A stretch of 64,000 nt of DNA from Adiantum capillus-veneris (lineage: Eukaryota > Streptophyta > Polypodiopsida > Polypodiales > Pteridaceae), in assembly GCA_014529385.2 (NCBI GenBank), contig CM043942.1, positions 34,145,969 through 34,209,968 of the forward strand. The letters are read 5' to 3'. Shown here piece after piece: positions 30,715-41,940 of this stretch. The translations under genes were made by a program, and so were the position numbers. Below the pieces are notes generated by a model, which ran no database searches, had not been told where the DNA came from, and was given only the letters and a program-made list of their open reading frames with translations. The first letter of the stretch is position 1. Every line of letters begins with the position of its first letter.

Positions 30715-31298
30715 CTAAGGCAGCATCTAATTGAGAAGGTTCTTTTCTTGCTAATGCTAGGAGTTTTAACCAATCATTTACTGAGGCAGTTTTCAAAGCC
30801 GAAAGTAGTTGTTCTTGCAATGCCTTTTTTTCAATATCTAAAAGACCCTTCTGAAATTCTGTTTCTTTAAAGCAAGAAGGTAAGCATTGGGTACCAATAG
30901 GGGGGATAGGGATGTCTTTTTCTTCAAAATATCCAAGGAGTGCTAGAGATGTTATCCAACCACCGTGAAAGAGATTTATATATCAAACTAAGCAATAAAA
31001 AAAAATGGAGTCAAGTTCAGTATATGGTGGTTGTCCGATCAAGGACAACCCGGGAAACAAGGAGAGAGAGTTTATAGTTGAAATCCCTTCATGTAAGAAC
31101 CATATACTGACCCATGACAAATTATAATCAAATGAGAGGAGACAAAAGACAATATTTATAAAATGAAATTATTTTGGTACATCCGATTCTGGTAGGAGAC
31201 TGAACGAGCTCCAGAACCTATGAAAGAACAGGTTTATACCTGCCACCATCCAGCAAAAAGCATCCAGTTAGAACTTGGAAAACCTTTGATGGGAAGAT
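30715..31298 (-). pseudogene. Possible captured host gene fragment, two exons
   Basis: On the minus strand an open stretch (exon A, 31240-31298) ends in a consensus donor CAG/GTATAA. A 252-bp gap ends in a pyrimidine-rich acceptor (TTTTATTGCTTAG) at 30988. A second open stretch (exon B, down to about 30715) has protein-like composition, e.g. IPIPPIGTQCLPSCFKETEF and QEQLLSALKTASVNDWLKLL. The exon phases agree (two bases plus one). One extra T near 30923 would shift the frame. I do not recognise the protein. It abuts the right LTR directly. It may be a host gene piece carried in the element, or a host gene interrupted by the LTR. Confidence 0.4.
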
Positions 31299-33120
31299 AG
31301 GTATCCAAACAACTCATTCTGCTTGTTATCGATGTCACGCATCTCTAGACCCCCTCACTCTCCTTGTATATGTTAGGAGGCAGGTTTTTGCTTTCTGTTT
31401 AGGCATAATCCTTTTCATAATGGTTTTATTTTCTAAAATGGTTTGGTCTGGTTTTTTGGAATCCTCCGGTTTGCTGAGAAACCCTGGTCTACATCCTTAT
31501 GGGAAATCCCTTATAGCTGATGGTTCAAGTTTTCCACTGGGTAAGTACTTAAACTTATGTATGTTTGGATTAGCATCCTCCAAAGAAATCCTATACGCTG
31601 GGATCGGAATACATGTATCATCCTTCACATAATAAGTACCATAGTTTTGTAACAAAGAGATTTTATTTGTAAATCGATTACTAAGGAAGAAGGTGAGGTC
31701 ACTCTTATGATAATGTTATATGGTGTCAACATTTTCATAGTTTTCAACCTTATTGAGATTGTGCACTAACTCGACCAATCCTTTATTTTTTAATATATGG
31801 TCTTTATGATTATTTTACACCTCTGTTACTTGATTGTTTACCAACTGTGTATTTTTGTCCTGTTTGTTGTCTAAATTTTGAAAGAACAATGTGTATGTGG
31901 ATACAGAGCAACATGCAGAAAATACCTTTTTTTAAATATGGACATAGTCAAAGGTGATGAAGCATCCACTTATAAAGGTATGCTAAAAACTAGTTCCAAG
32001 GTTGCTTGTATGCTGTCGACTGTTTTTGAAAAAAACCATCTAGTATTTACTTTGTATAAATAAATATGTTTGTCTAGACATTACTTACCAACTCCCCCCC
32101 CCCCCCCCCCTTTTTTTTTCCTTTGAAAAATTCATAAAACACCGAAAGATCTAAGTAAGTATTATTTAGCACTTGACTTTATTTTTTGTCATTTTTTACT
32201 AAAAAACTTTCTCACATCAAAAATTCAAATCTCTATAAACTAGTTAAAAGGACTACCTAGTTAGAAGTTTGCGCCATCGTAAATGTGTCGTGTAGACTGC
32301 TTCTGGTGGAGAAGATTGATGCACCGAATGTCCCCAAATGGATGACGTAGTAATGATTGCTTGCCTATGTATTGTAGTCTGCTTGAGTATGTGTGTGTTT
32401 ACGAGTGTGTCACCTCCTAATATGCAGTCATGGGGTACTTATTTTGGTGTGTTTACATCATTAGCCGATTTAGCATGTGTGTGTGTATGCGGGCTTGTAC
32501 TTCCCAAATTATTTTTCTCCCTATGCATATTTGAATGGTGTGGTATTCCTTGTAGTAGTGCGGGTTGAGAGGATGCCATTGCCTCAGTGTAGGTTGGTTG
32601 AGAGGCAGCTTCAACGGGGTATATATTGTAGCTTGTATAGCGTTGAGAGAAAGCTTTTTCTTGGAACATAGCTGAACTGTGTAGCACTATTTGTTAAGAA
32701 CGCCTTTCCCCTCCTGGAAGGTGTGTACGTGTGATTGAGTGTGATAGGGTGTATGCTCCCAAGGGGGTGGAGTCATCTATGCTTGCTGTTGTGAAACGGT
32801 TTATAGCTTGAGAAGCACTGCAAGAGTTGTTCTCTCTGTGTAGTGCTATTTTGGAGAGAGACTATTGTCTCCTGGAAGGTGTGTGTGCGTGTGATGGTGT
32901 GTGTGCTCCCAAGGGGGAATAATGAACGGGGCTTGAAGCTGTGCATCTCCTTGCATCTACAGAAGCAACACAGAAGTCGTTAGCTTTGTGATTTTTTGTG
33001 AACACAAAAGATGGGTTTGTTTTTATAATTCATTCTTGGTGCATTTTTAGCTTGCGGTCCTTGATTGTGTTCATGTGCTTGCTTAGCTGGTGAACGTACT
33101 CGCGTTTTAGTTCGGGGGAA

Positions 33121-33162
<42 letters not shown>

Positions 33163-34066
33163 GTTAGAAGCTGGACACAACCCACGGCATCTAACTACTC
33201 GGAGGACTATTATTTTTTGTAATTATTCATTCAGTGAGGAAAACTTGATTTTTCACCTTGTAATTATTGGGACTTAGAGAAGTTTCCAGATTGTATCCCA
33301 GTTTCGATACTTAGATTGAGTAGATGGTTGATTTTGGAACTTTAGGGTTTGAGAAATTGTAATGAAAAACCTTTTGTCATTTTAAACAAGTTTTGAAGTT
33401 TGTGAGTGAGTGTACTGTGTATGAGAGAGAGAGTGTGAGATTTATCTTGATGCTACGTGTGCTCCGGAGGTCAGAATAGAGTGCGGAGAAGTGCAGCGTG
33501 TTGCCCCTGACTAGAGCTACACACCAATACCAACATTGCGCGCGTACGGTTCGGCTTTGTGAGCTCCTTCTACAAGCTTCATCGGTTGTTTGGGTGAGCA
33601 TACGTTGTGCGATTTTGCATTGTAGCATATCCACGCGTTCACATTGACTAGAACTACACATTAGACACTTTAGATTTCGGAAACGAAGACCTACAGATTT
33701 CGGCCAGACATCCTACGTGTTTCTGCACCAGGTGGTTTGGGTTGGGATTTTGGTTCATAGACCTTAGGGAGAGCAACCTATTGGTATTAGTAGGGTCTCC
33801 TTCAAGTTCTATGGTGTTTCGAGATCGTTTGATGGGTTCGGCTCTAGGGAGCGTTGTAGGAAGTTTCCTCTTTTTCACTCTTGAAGGCTGTGACTTAGAC
33901 AATTGGTAGAGATCTCTGTAGGAATTACTTAGGAGTCGGTCGAGTGTAGGTTGACACCTTATGCTTGCTTCCACGCGCCTGCGGGTCGAGCTTCTTCCTT
34001 AGCTGACATTACATGTTAGGTGAGTTCTCGCTGTGCTGACGTCCATCGCGGCGTATCCGTCCAACA
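31299..34066 (+). repeat. Right (3') LTR of element B
   Basis: Matches 4283-7220 throughout, from GGTATCCAAAC to CGTCCAACA. The first base of the expected TG is not conserved (AGGTATCC here, TGGTATCC on the left). It is about 170 bp shorter, largely through shorter GA tracts (33124-33160 and 33422-33434). The half-site AGACATCCTACG is present at 33706-33717. The purines before it (GATGGGAAGATAG) are a weak polypurine tract. Confidence 0.8.
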
Positions 34067-34209
34067 AAAGGTCAATCCAAGTGTGATAGTCCGATAGTTT
34101 GTTTTTAATGGTGTGATCGCTCGATAGGTCATGAATTTGAGATGAGGAGATTGCTTGAGAGGATATTATATTTTTTATCTTTGGTGTCCATTTAGTAGAT
34201 ACGGGGGGG
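34067..34209. other. Short unassigned spacer
   Basis: AT-rich sequence between the right LTR of element B and the 3' tail of the LINE. I see no ORF, primer site or duplicated flank in it. Confidence 0.5.
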
Positions 34210-34218
34210 AGGGGCGGT

Positions 34219-34277
34219 GAGATAGATAGATAGATTTTATTATCGTCCTCGAAGGTCAAACATGACCTATGGGACCA
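34219..34277 (-). repeat. LINE 3' tail with GATA repeat
   Basis: On the minus strand the LINE ends with a conserved segment (GTCCCATAGGTCATG and following) and then a TATC/GATA repeat. The same conserved segment next to a CT repeat occurs at 39811-39902. This suggests that members of this LINE family end in microsatellites. Confidence 0.55.
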
Positions 34278-34431
34278 AAGTTACATGTGATGTAGTATAT
34301 GTATGGCTGATGAGTGACTCTCAATGCTCCAAAATTTTCGTGATGAGAGTCGCAATGGAGAGCCCACACTTTGGTTGGGAGAGGAAAGTGTGTAGGTCTA
34401 AGTTATGGCTGAAATTATGAGAGAAGAAAGT

Positions 34432-34878
34432 TCAGATGTGACCAAAAGCTGAGCACTCTAGTAGTGTGTGGTACTCATACTCTCGAACTTGTAGTGAGAA
34501 TAATGTGCACGGTTGATTTGACTCTTCTCCATTGCCCCAACGCCCTATCTCACATCGAAGGAAATGGGAGCTACGCTGAATGGCTGCGATAGTGCATATC
34601 ATTGACAAGGGGATAGGCTCAAGCATGTAAGTGTGAGTACGGTTTCCTCTTTCAACAAAGAGCATGGTTTTGTAGTTGGGGGCAATATGGGTGGTGTAAT
34701 GTATGAAGCGTGACCCACCGGATTTCTCCCAAGGTGTAATACATTGGCGTTGTAGAAAAGCTTCATTCACTTGGGAGTCAATTGAAGCATCATGTATCAA
34801 ATGTAATGCATCCCATCTCCCAAACCACTTCTTTATGTCTTGCATCCATCCCGTGCTCAAGATCTTGCTTTTATGCAT
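34432..34878 (-). pseudogene. LINE ORF2 C-terminal region
   Basis: A 148-codon frame downstream of RT contains a Trp-rich stretch and ends in a degenerate C-x-H-x-C arrangement (PCTLFSLQVREYEYHTLLECSAFGH) like the zinc-knuckle-type end of plant LINE ORF2 proteins. A related fragment is encoded on the plus strand at 41017-41295. Confidence 0.65.
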
Positions 34879-35103
34879 CTTTTGAACTTTTTTGCTTGCT
34901 TTCTATGCAATTGTAGGAAGTCGATGCGAGGGGTTTTGACGCATCTTTATCATGTACTCCACAACCCTTTCCATGCCCATAACCTCAATTGGAAAACATC
35001 CGGACTCAAGAAGTAGGAGCATATATGGTGTTTGTGTCCTCACTTGGAGAAAGTTTTGGACATTCTCAAACTCTTTCCAAGTAGACTTTGAGATGCTCCC
35101 ACC

Positions 35104-36284
35104 TCACACTTCAACTCCATAAAGAAGAACCGGTGTCACCAATGCATCAAAAAGATACTTCTTGAGAACCCAACACTTGATGTTTCCCATATTACACATG
35201 TTCTCAAATGCATAAAATTCTCTCTTTCCCGCTTCCAAATGACGCATAGCACATTCATGCCACTTGTGATTGGACGGAACCTCAAGGACAAGGTACTTAA
35301 AGCTCTCAACCACTTCAAGTGTCTCATTGTTGTACACAATGTATGGCTTCTCCTTATGGTTGGTTTTCACAAGCATAACCTTTGTCTTGGATTCTTTCAC
35401 AATCAGCCCACTATGCAAGCAAAAGTTCTCAAGAACAACCATAAGCTTTTGTGCATCTTCTAAAGTGTGTGCTAGAAGCACTACATCATCTGCATACAAC
35501 AAAAGCATAAGTACCGCATTGCAAATAGTGACCTCTTCAATGACTTCTTCTTGCATAAAGTCAAGTACCATTTGTTCCAATTGATCGATCCATAGATCAA
35601 AGAGAGTTGTTGACAACGGACATCCTTATTTAACCCCAATAGTGCTTACAATTTTTTTTTAAAATTTCTCTTCCCATGTGCAATTGACGAATCACCTTCT
35701 CATAGATTCGAGAAACGACAAGCATAAGCTCACTTGGCACTTGGAGTTCTTCCATCCTTCTCCACAAATTGTTACGTGGAATCATATCAAAGGATTTCTT
35801 AAAATCCAAAAAACAACAATACAATCGCTTGCCTTTCAACCGACTTTCCTCCATGAGAACACAAAGAGTGAAAAGATGATCAATGGTGCTATGGCATTGA
35901 CAAAAACCTGCTTGTTTCTTTGCATGATTGTCATTATATTCAGCTCAATCACTCAATTTCATCTCCATTATGTACCCAAACAACTTTACCATAAGAGATC
36001 CAATCATTAGAGTCCGGTAGTTGTTTACATTCTTTACATCCCCTCCTTTGTGCAAAGAATTAACCCAATAAGTACTCAAATCATAAGGCATACCATGTTG
36101 AAGTGCAAGGTTGAACATACCGCACATCCATTCATGGGTAAAATCTCCCATCCATTTGATCATCTCCGGCTTGATACCTTGAAGATCTTCCCCTTTGCGA
36201 GTGGCCAATTTTTAAAGCCCACTGCATACATCCTCAATAGTAAAAAAAAAGAGGGCATACATGGGAGTGAACCATAAAATGGCA
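35104..36284 (-). pseudogene. LINE reverse transcriptase
   Basis: Consecutive minus-strand frames carry the RT blocks. They are GIKPEMIKWMGD with WVNSLHKGGDVKNVNNYRT (35945-36208), CCFLDFKKSFDMIPRNNLW (35630-35854), and the catalytic LLLYADDVVLLAHTLEDAQ with GLIVKESKTKVMLV (35104-35616). The YADD box is intact. Two frame changes (near 35625 and 35900) break the ORF. RT would prime cDNA synthesis from nicked chromosomal DNA. Confidence 0.85.
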
Positions 36285-37616
36285 TTTTTTTAGCATTTGC
36301 TTGCTCATATAATTGCTTACAATATGTGTACATATCCACAAGATTCAAGTTACCAAAATTCTCAACCCGCTTGTCCCTCAAGTTTCTCCAAAATCTTCCA
36401 CATGCATGTGCCTTTTTTTGGACTTGAAAAAGTTATTGCTTTACTTCCCATCTTCTTCTCTTGTTTTGAATCAATGCCTTGTATGTATGCAGATGACTTT
36501 GATATTTTTCTTTGTCCATAGTTACATCAAGCTTTATCAAGGACTTTTGAGCATCTTTACATTCTTTATCAAACCACCTTTTGCGTGATCTATCTTTGTT
36601 GATACCATGGAGATGCTTTATAGCAAAGCATTCTTTGGCACAAGAACAAATAACTTTCTTGAAAGCTTCCCATTTAGTTTCCAATGGTGATCATATTGAA
36701 GCTTCTTCATCCATAATTTTTGCTCAACGATTTCAATGTACATTAGTACCCATTTGAAATCCATACATAGTGATAATTTATCTTTCCTTTGGCTGAGATT
36801 ATCATGCTTAGTTGCTTCTCCACATGAAAGGTCAATACATAAGGTGCAATGGTCGGATATTGGAGTCCATTGGCCAAACATAAAACTCTTTATGTGATAC
36901 GTGATGGCTTCAGAAAGTATCATATAGTCAATCACACTATCCCAATGACTTTTTTTAAGCATTTTCTTTCTCATATAATTGCCTGCAATGTGTGTACATA
37001 TCCACAAGACTCAAGTTACCAAAATTCTCAACCCGCTTGCCCCTCAAGTTTCTCCAAAATCTTTCACATGCATGTGCCTTTTCTTGGACTTGGAAAAGTT
37101 GTTGCTTTACTTCCCATCTTCTTCTCTTCTTTTGAATCAATGCCTTGTATGTATGCAAATGACTTTGATAGTTTTCTTTGTCCATAGTTGCATCAAGCTT
37201 TATCAAGGAATTTCGAGCATCTTGACATTCGTTATAAACCACCTTTTGTGTGATCTATCTTTATTGATACCATGGAGATGCTTTATAGCAAAGAATTCTT
37301 CGGCACAAGAACAAATAACTTTCTTGAAAGCTTCCCATTTAGTTTCCAATGGCGCATCATATTGAAGCTTCTTCATCCATAATTTTTGCTCAACCATTTC
37401 AATGTACATTGTTGCCCGTTTGAAATCCATACATAGAGATAATTTATCTTTCCTTTGGCTGAGATTATCATGCTTAGTTGCTTATCCAAATGAAAGGTCA
37501 ATACATAAGGTGTGATGGTCAGATTCCAGGGTCCATTGGCCAAATGTAAAACTCTTTATACGATACATGATGGCTTCAGAGAGTAGCATATAGTCAATCA
37601 CACTCTCCCCATTATG
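36285..37616 (-). repeat. 666-bp tandem duplication inside LINE ORF2
   Basis: The segment 36285-36950 is repeated as 36951-37616 with a constant offset of 666 bp, checked at two points (36331/36997 and 36734/37400). The unit spans the end of the endonuclease, including its Ser-Asp-His motif, and the endonuclease-RT linker. The copies differ by scattered substitutions, so the duplication is not recent. 666 is a multiple of three and would have kept the frame. Confidence 0.9.
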
Positions 37617-38313
37617 TCTTCTACATGTAAATCCATTGCTTTCACTCCACAAAGTCTATACACCATTGGCAATGAGCATACCCATGCTATTACACATGTG
37701 TAAAAGTAGCTTTCCATAGTGATCTGGCTTTTCTCATCCATTGAAGAACGATCATACAAGTGAACTTCCTCTAACTCCCTTGAAATGTATGGCATATCAA
37801 ATTGTCGAGTATCATGTTGTAATTGTTTTGTGTGAACATTCATATCTCCAAATACAATAACATCACCTTCACCTTTGAAATAAGCAATGTCATCTTCTAA
37901 ATAAAAAAATGGCTGATCTCTATCCATGCAAGCATAAAAGGCAGAATCATGATAAGGAATGTAGCAACCGGCTACAAAAATGGGTGCTCTTTCTGTTGTC
38001 ATAATTTTTAGCCATACATAGCGTTTGTACTTGTCATCTTTCATAATTGATACAAAATCTTCCAGTGATTTCTTAACCATACATGCTACCCTCCTTGTCC
38101 TTTTAGTCGCTTAAGATTCTTAGACCACATCAATGAATGTACATTGTAATTCTCCAAGCCATTAGTCCTTTGTGTATCATGCTCCCAAGTTTCAACAAGA
38201 AGTACAACATCGGTTTTGCTTGTTAGTTCATCAATGCTAACCCCCACATTCCATGGGTATCCATTACAATTCCAAAAGCATATTTTCAATTGTAACTCGG
38301 TCTCATAGGTCAC
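37598..38313 (-). pseudogene. LINE endonuclease (ORF2 N-terminus)
   Basis: Two frames (38086-38313 and 37598-38080) give an exonuclease-endonuclease-phosphatase domain. The start LKICFWNCNGYPW contains the N of the first motif, DVVLLVETWEHD the catalytic Glu, and DVIVFGDMNVHT the G-D-x-N motif. The final S-D-H lies in the duplicated segment. This domain would nick the target DNA. A frameshift separates the two frames near 38083. Confidence 0.82.
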
Positions 38314-39266
38314 GCATCCCTATTTGCTTGAGGGACTTGCCTCCTCCTTCGGCACATGTCTTCATGAGAGATCTCCTTGTTTTTCTTATTCTTTTCCTCA
38401 TATGCCTTGCGCCGCATATTTTGTTGCTTAATAGTGCGATCTTCACATACAAAACATTTTGTATCCCTCAAATAGATCCAACTATTATCAAGGATAATCT
38501 TTTGCTTGGTCTCATCTACATAGTGCATACAATTGGCTGTTCTCCGGAGTGAGGAGCTCCTTGCTTCCCCACTCTATGTGCTCCATAGACCATAACTCCA
38601 GACATGCCAAAGTGAGTTTTGAAGAAATCTTCGATAACAATGGCAAGAGAAGGAGGTGTCTCTAGCTTCTCTTCAATAATTCCACGAATAAAAATATTCT
38701 TGGAACGTCGCTCCCGTTCCTTCAACTCCTCCACATCCACATTCTCAACATTCTTTGTTTGAACCATATCTTTCATGTGAGGAATTAGAAACCACATTGC
38801 TACCACATACATCAGCCCAATACTTGTTTGTGTATACATTTTTCATGTCGCATACATCCTGGATCATGGTGTCAAATTTCTCCTCTTTCAATACATGGTC
38901 ATGCTCTACTTTGCTCATCCGCTCCTTCAAAGCATTCAAGTCCACAAGAGAGCGTTTACATTCCTTCACTTCCTGTTCAAGTTGCATCAAACGTGTTGTT
39001 TGCATCTCAAGTGTCCTCTTGAGATTCTCATTCTCAACCACAAGTACCCTTAGTGTGCCATTCTCCATTGCAAGTGCTCGTAATTCTTCGCCTTGTTTGT
39101 TTACGATCTCTTGCAATGATACCAAGTATGCCATAATCATGGTTTTTGATGTTTTTGGTTGGGTTGCTGTGTTGCTATCTCCACACTTAGGATATTTTGG
39201 ATTATTTTCTACAACTATTGTGGACCTTGTTGAAGACGAAGAACCCTTGCTAGTGTCGTAAGACAT
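38310..39266 (-). pseudogene. LINE ORF1 (coiled coil and RNA-binding domain)
   Basis: Three overlapping frames (38745-39266, 38516-38839 and 38310-38528) make one ORF with two frameshifts. It starts MSYDTSKGSSSSTRS. A long heptad-like coiled coil (LVSLQEIVNKQGEELRALA and following) comes next, then the RNA-binding part RRSKNIFIRGIIEE ... AHRVGKQGAPHSGEQPIVC. The C-terminal part NSWIYLRDTKCFVCEDRT and a Lys/Arg tail follow. The pattern is that of L1 ORF1p, which coats the LINE RNA. Confidence 0.78.
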
Positions 39267-39501
39267 TGTATGGAAAATAAGAGATGAGAGTCAATTTTCT
39301 TGAGCCTGTTCACTTCTGAAATGCTGTTACAAAAACTCTTTCCATACCTCTGATTTTTTTTGGCTTTACATCAATGCATAGAGGGCTTCATGCTCTTCGA
39401 TTGAGGCTATAGATCACCCAAATCGGAGTTCGGATGAAGAAGTTATGATTAAAAGAGTGAACTATTGTCTACTAGGTCAAAAAATGGCTACGTTTTTTGT
39501 T

Positions 39502-39518
39502 GGGGGGGGGGGGGGGGG

Positions 39519-39569
<51 letters not shown>

Positions 39570-39626
39570 AAGAAAGAGAGGTGCTTTGCAAGTATAATGT
39601 AATGGGGGAGGAGGGCTACATCTCTT

Positions 39627-39694
<68 letters not shown>

Positions 39695-39780
39695 GTATGA
39701 CAATGTATATATTTTCTTCAAGGGAAGTTCAAAATCTATCCGAGATTTTACAGTTTTACTCTATGTGCACAGGTGTCTGT

Positions 39781-39852
<72 letters not shown>
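39502..39852. repeat. Cluster of G-run, GA and GT microsatellites
   Basis: A run of about 20 G (39502-39521) passes directly into (GA)n to 39563. A second GA tract spans about 39630-39692. A GT tract (39787-39810) is followed by GA at 39811-39852. The ORFs here encode only Arg-Glu or Ser-Leu repeats. 39712-39760 resembles 61990-62037 in the leader of element E. Confidence 0.93.
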
Positions 39853-39855
<3 letters not shown>

Positions 39856-40560
39856 AATTATTGTCCACAGAGGCTAGACATGACCTATGGGATCAAAAAA
39901 AAAAAGTGCAAAGTATTCCTTCTAAGTGAAGGGGTTGTTAGATACATCTCAATTAAGGACTAAGAGTCCAACATGGAGTTAAAAAAGAGAGGAGATAAGA
40001 TGAACAAAACCTAAGGGTGGGTAGGTGAGGGGGGAGCTGATTTGGGAGTTTGAAACTCCTGCATAATGGCTTTGACTCCTCAGGATAAACTGCCCATTTT
40101 CCTATTGTGTGCGCTTCTCGCATCTTTTGTAGTTTTGCCCTCTTCTACTTGAATTGAGGGGTGTAAAATCTTCAGCAAACCAAATTTTAGTGTCCTTGAG
40201 AAGCTTCAATTGCTCTAGGAGTTTGATTCGGTCCACCTTGGTCTTGATAGTGAGGATTGCACGGTTAGCGCAATGTTCATGTGTAAATAAGGGAGGCAAT
40301 TGTTGTTGGATCCTAATGTATCATGTGGGTTGTTGTTTGGATGGGGAAAAGACTCATGGAACTTGAGATCCCCTTCCCCTTTCTAGTCGCTTGGAAGCCT
40401 GGCAATGCAAACATTGAGGGCAATATCCTCTCGTCATTGTCATTCACATAGTGTGGATGCCACACGGTCTTCAACCTTGTGGAGGATGACCTCATGCACT
40501 TGATTCTTGACCACCTTGGTGAGGGTGGCCTCTACTTCTACCTTTTTTTGTTGAACGTGA
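39853..40560 (-). pseudogene. Second LINE fragment: 3' tail plus ORF1 C-terminus
   Basis: The minus-strand frame 40102-40299 contains ILTIKTKVDRIKLLEQLKLL and KIWFAEDFTPLNSSRRG, the typical C-terminal part of an L1 ORF1 (the D-F-T-P motif). At 39859-39902 lies the LINE 3' tail also seen at 34242-34277. ORF2 is missing between the two, so this is an internally deleted or rearranged copy. Confidence 0.6.
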
Positions 40561-40804
40561 TTTACATATGTTCCATCTCTTCCATCTTGCCGTTGTCCAC
40601 TGCGATGAGCCAAGCCTAAATGACAATGAGTCTTTGTTTCAACTCATGATTATCCTTGTGGAGTTCTTCAACTTCATTTTGAAGGCGAGTGGTGTTGTTA
40701 ATAGTTGGGGATGTTACCACGACCTTGAAAAATTGAGCTTGCCTTGGGATGAGGCCTGTGTGGCCATGGTTGTTGCTTGTTAAGAGCAAATGCCTCTTGC
40801 TTTT

Positions 40805-40863
40805 TCTTTCCTTTGGACTAACTCTCTCTCTCTCTCTCTATCTATATATATATATATTTTTTA

Positions 40864-40894
<31 letters not shown>

Positions 40895-40951
40895 TATATA
40901 TACACACACACACTGTTTGTTTAAAAGATTTTTTAATACATTTTGGCCTCT

Positions 40952-40996
<45 letters not shown>

Positions 40997-41009
40997 ACAC
41001 ACACACAAA
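40805..41009. repeat. CT, TA, TAT, TTTA and CA microsatellites
   Basis: Successive short tracts: CT, TA, ATT, TTTA, TA and CA up to about 40913, then a CT run (40957-40992) and a CA run. No coding content. Confidence 0.9.
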
Positions 41010-41016
41010 TAATATT

Positions 41017-41295
41017 TTGGCTTCGATAGAATCAAACTTGCTATGCTGCATACATTGCATCACCCATATTGCCTTCAACTACAAAACCATGTCCTTTGCG
41101 AAAAAAGGAAACCATACTCCTTCCAATATGCTTGGGACTACCCCCTTGTCAATGATACACTCTATCTCAAGAATTTGGCTTGGCTCCCACTCTCCTCAAT
41201 GTGAGACGGGGGACACTAGGGCAATGGAAAAGAGTCGCATCAGTTTTGTACATTATGTTCAGTGCAAGATTAAAAGTATAAGTGCCACACACTAG
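41017..41295 (+). pseudogene. Third LINE fragment (ORF2 C-terminal end)
   Basis: A plus-strand frame contains ITHIAFNYKTMSFAKKGNHT and TTPLSMIHSI, matching the LINE ORF2 end encoded at 34432-34878 on the other strand (THIAPNYKTMLFVERGN ... IPLSMICTI). It is an isolated 3' piece inserted in the opposite direction. Confidence 0.65.
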
Positions 41296-41403
41296 TAAAG
41301 TCATAAGATTTTGCATTACATGATAGAATATCAAAGGTTGTTAAAAGGGATGTAATATGTCAAATGCACATGCTCATTCCATATCCACCCTCTTCAATGC
41401 ACA

Positions 41404-41423
41404 ATAATGAGAGAGATAGGGTA

Positions 41424-41466
<43 letters not shown>

Positions 41467-41561
41467 CGGGGGGAGGTTACATAAGAAAGTATAGAGAGAC
41501 ATGGACATGGATAAATGGAAACGGCTCTCAATACATACAGATATATATATATATCTATATA

Positions 41562-41652
<91 letters not shown>

Positions 41653-41744
41653 TTTTGAAAGAGGGATAGAGAGTGTGTGCATTTTTTGGCGGGGAGAGAA
41701 AGAGGGATGGATAGACAAAGGGGGTGAGAAAGAGGAGAAGGAGA

Positions 41745-41790
<46 letters not shown>

Positions 41791-41847
41791 CTACCTACTA
41801 AAAAATTTAGGGTGAGAGAGGAAGATAAATAGATAAAGATTGTGCGT

Positions 41848-41936
<89 letters not shown>

Positions 41937-41940
41937 CATA
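41404..41940. repeat. GA, TA and CA microsatellite cluster
   Basis: GA tracts lie at about 41428-41462, 41600-41650 and 41749-41788. TA tracts are at about 41539-41600 and 41875-41916, a CA tract at 41849-41874, and GA again at 41915-41936. The long minus-strand ORF across this stretch is microsatellite translation, not a gene. Confidence 0.92.

Larger units (their letters stand above)
4283..34066 (+). mobile_element. Element B: giant LTR retrotransposon with nested insertions
   Basis: Two direct repeats of ~2.9 kb (4283-7220) and ~2.8 kb (31299-34066) bound the region. The left one is followed at once by a TGGCGCC primer site. The plus-strand coding order is N-terminal Tyr-Asp-Gly repeats, gag, two CCHC knuckles, protease, RT, RNase H, integrase, second protease-like domain, W-x-P-K repeats. 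Without the inserted element C (7.1 kb) and the solo LTR (1.5 kb) it would be about 21 kb, within the range of Ogre-like plant elements. Caution: the 5-bp flanks (TGCAA and AAAGG) do not match, and the right LTR lacks a clear opening TG. It may therefore be a recombinant, or more than one element. Confidence 0.55.
34210..39266 (-). mobile_element. L1-type LINE retrotransposon (non-LTR)
   Basis: A long minus-strand element with ORF1 (coiled coil plus RNA-binding region) and ORF2 (endonuclease, reverse transcriptase, C-terminal Cys/His region). The order and motifs are those of plant L1 elements. The 3' end lies on the left and finishes in a GATA-type simple repeat at 34219-34236 instead of a plain poly-A. 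A 666-bp tandem duplication sits in ORF2. Several frameshifts and stops make it inactive. The 5' end is set only approximately, at the ORF1 start. Confidence 0.85.

Noticed and set aside
30590-30820. Minus-strand ORF over 30590-30820 as a single gene
   Set aside because: Its C-terminal half is antisense to the plus-strand ORF 30164-30697. Only the part from about 30715 upward has protein-like text and is reported as a possible host exon.
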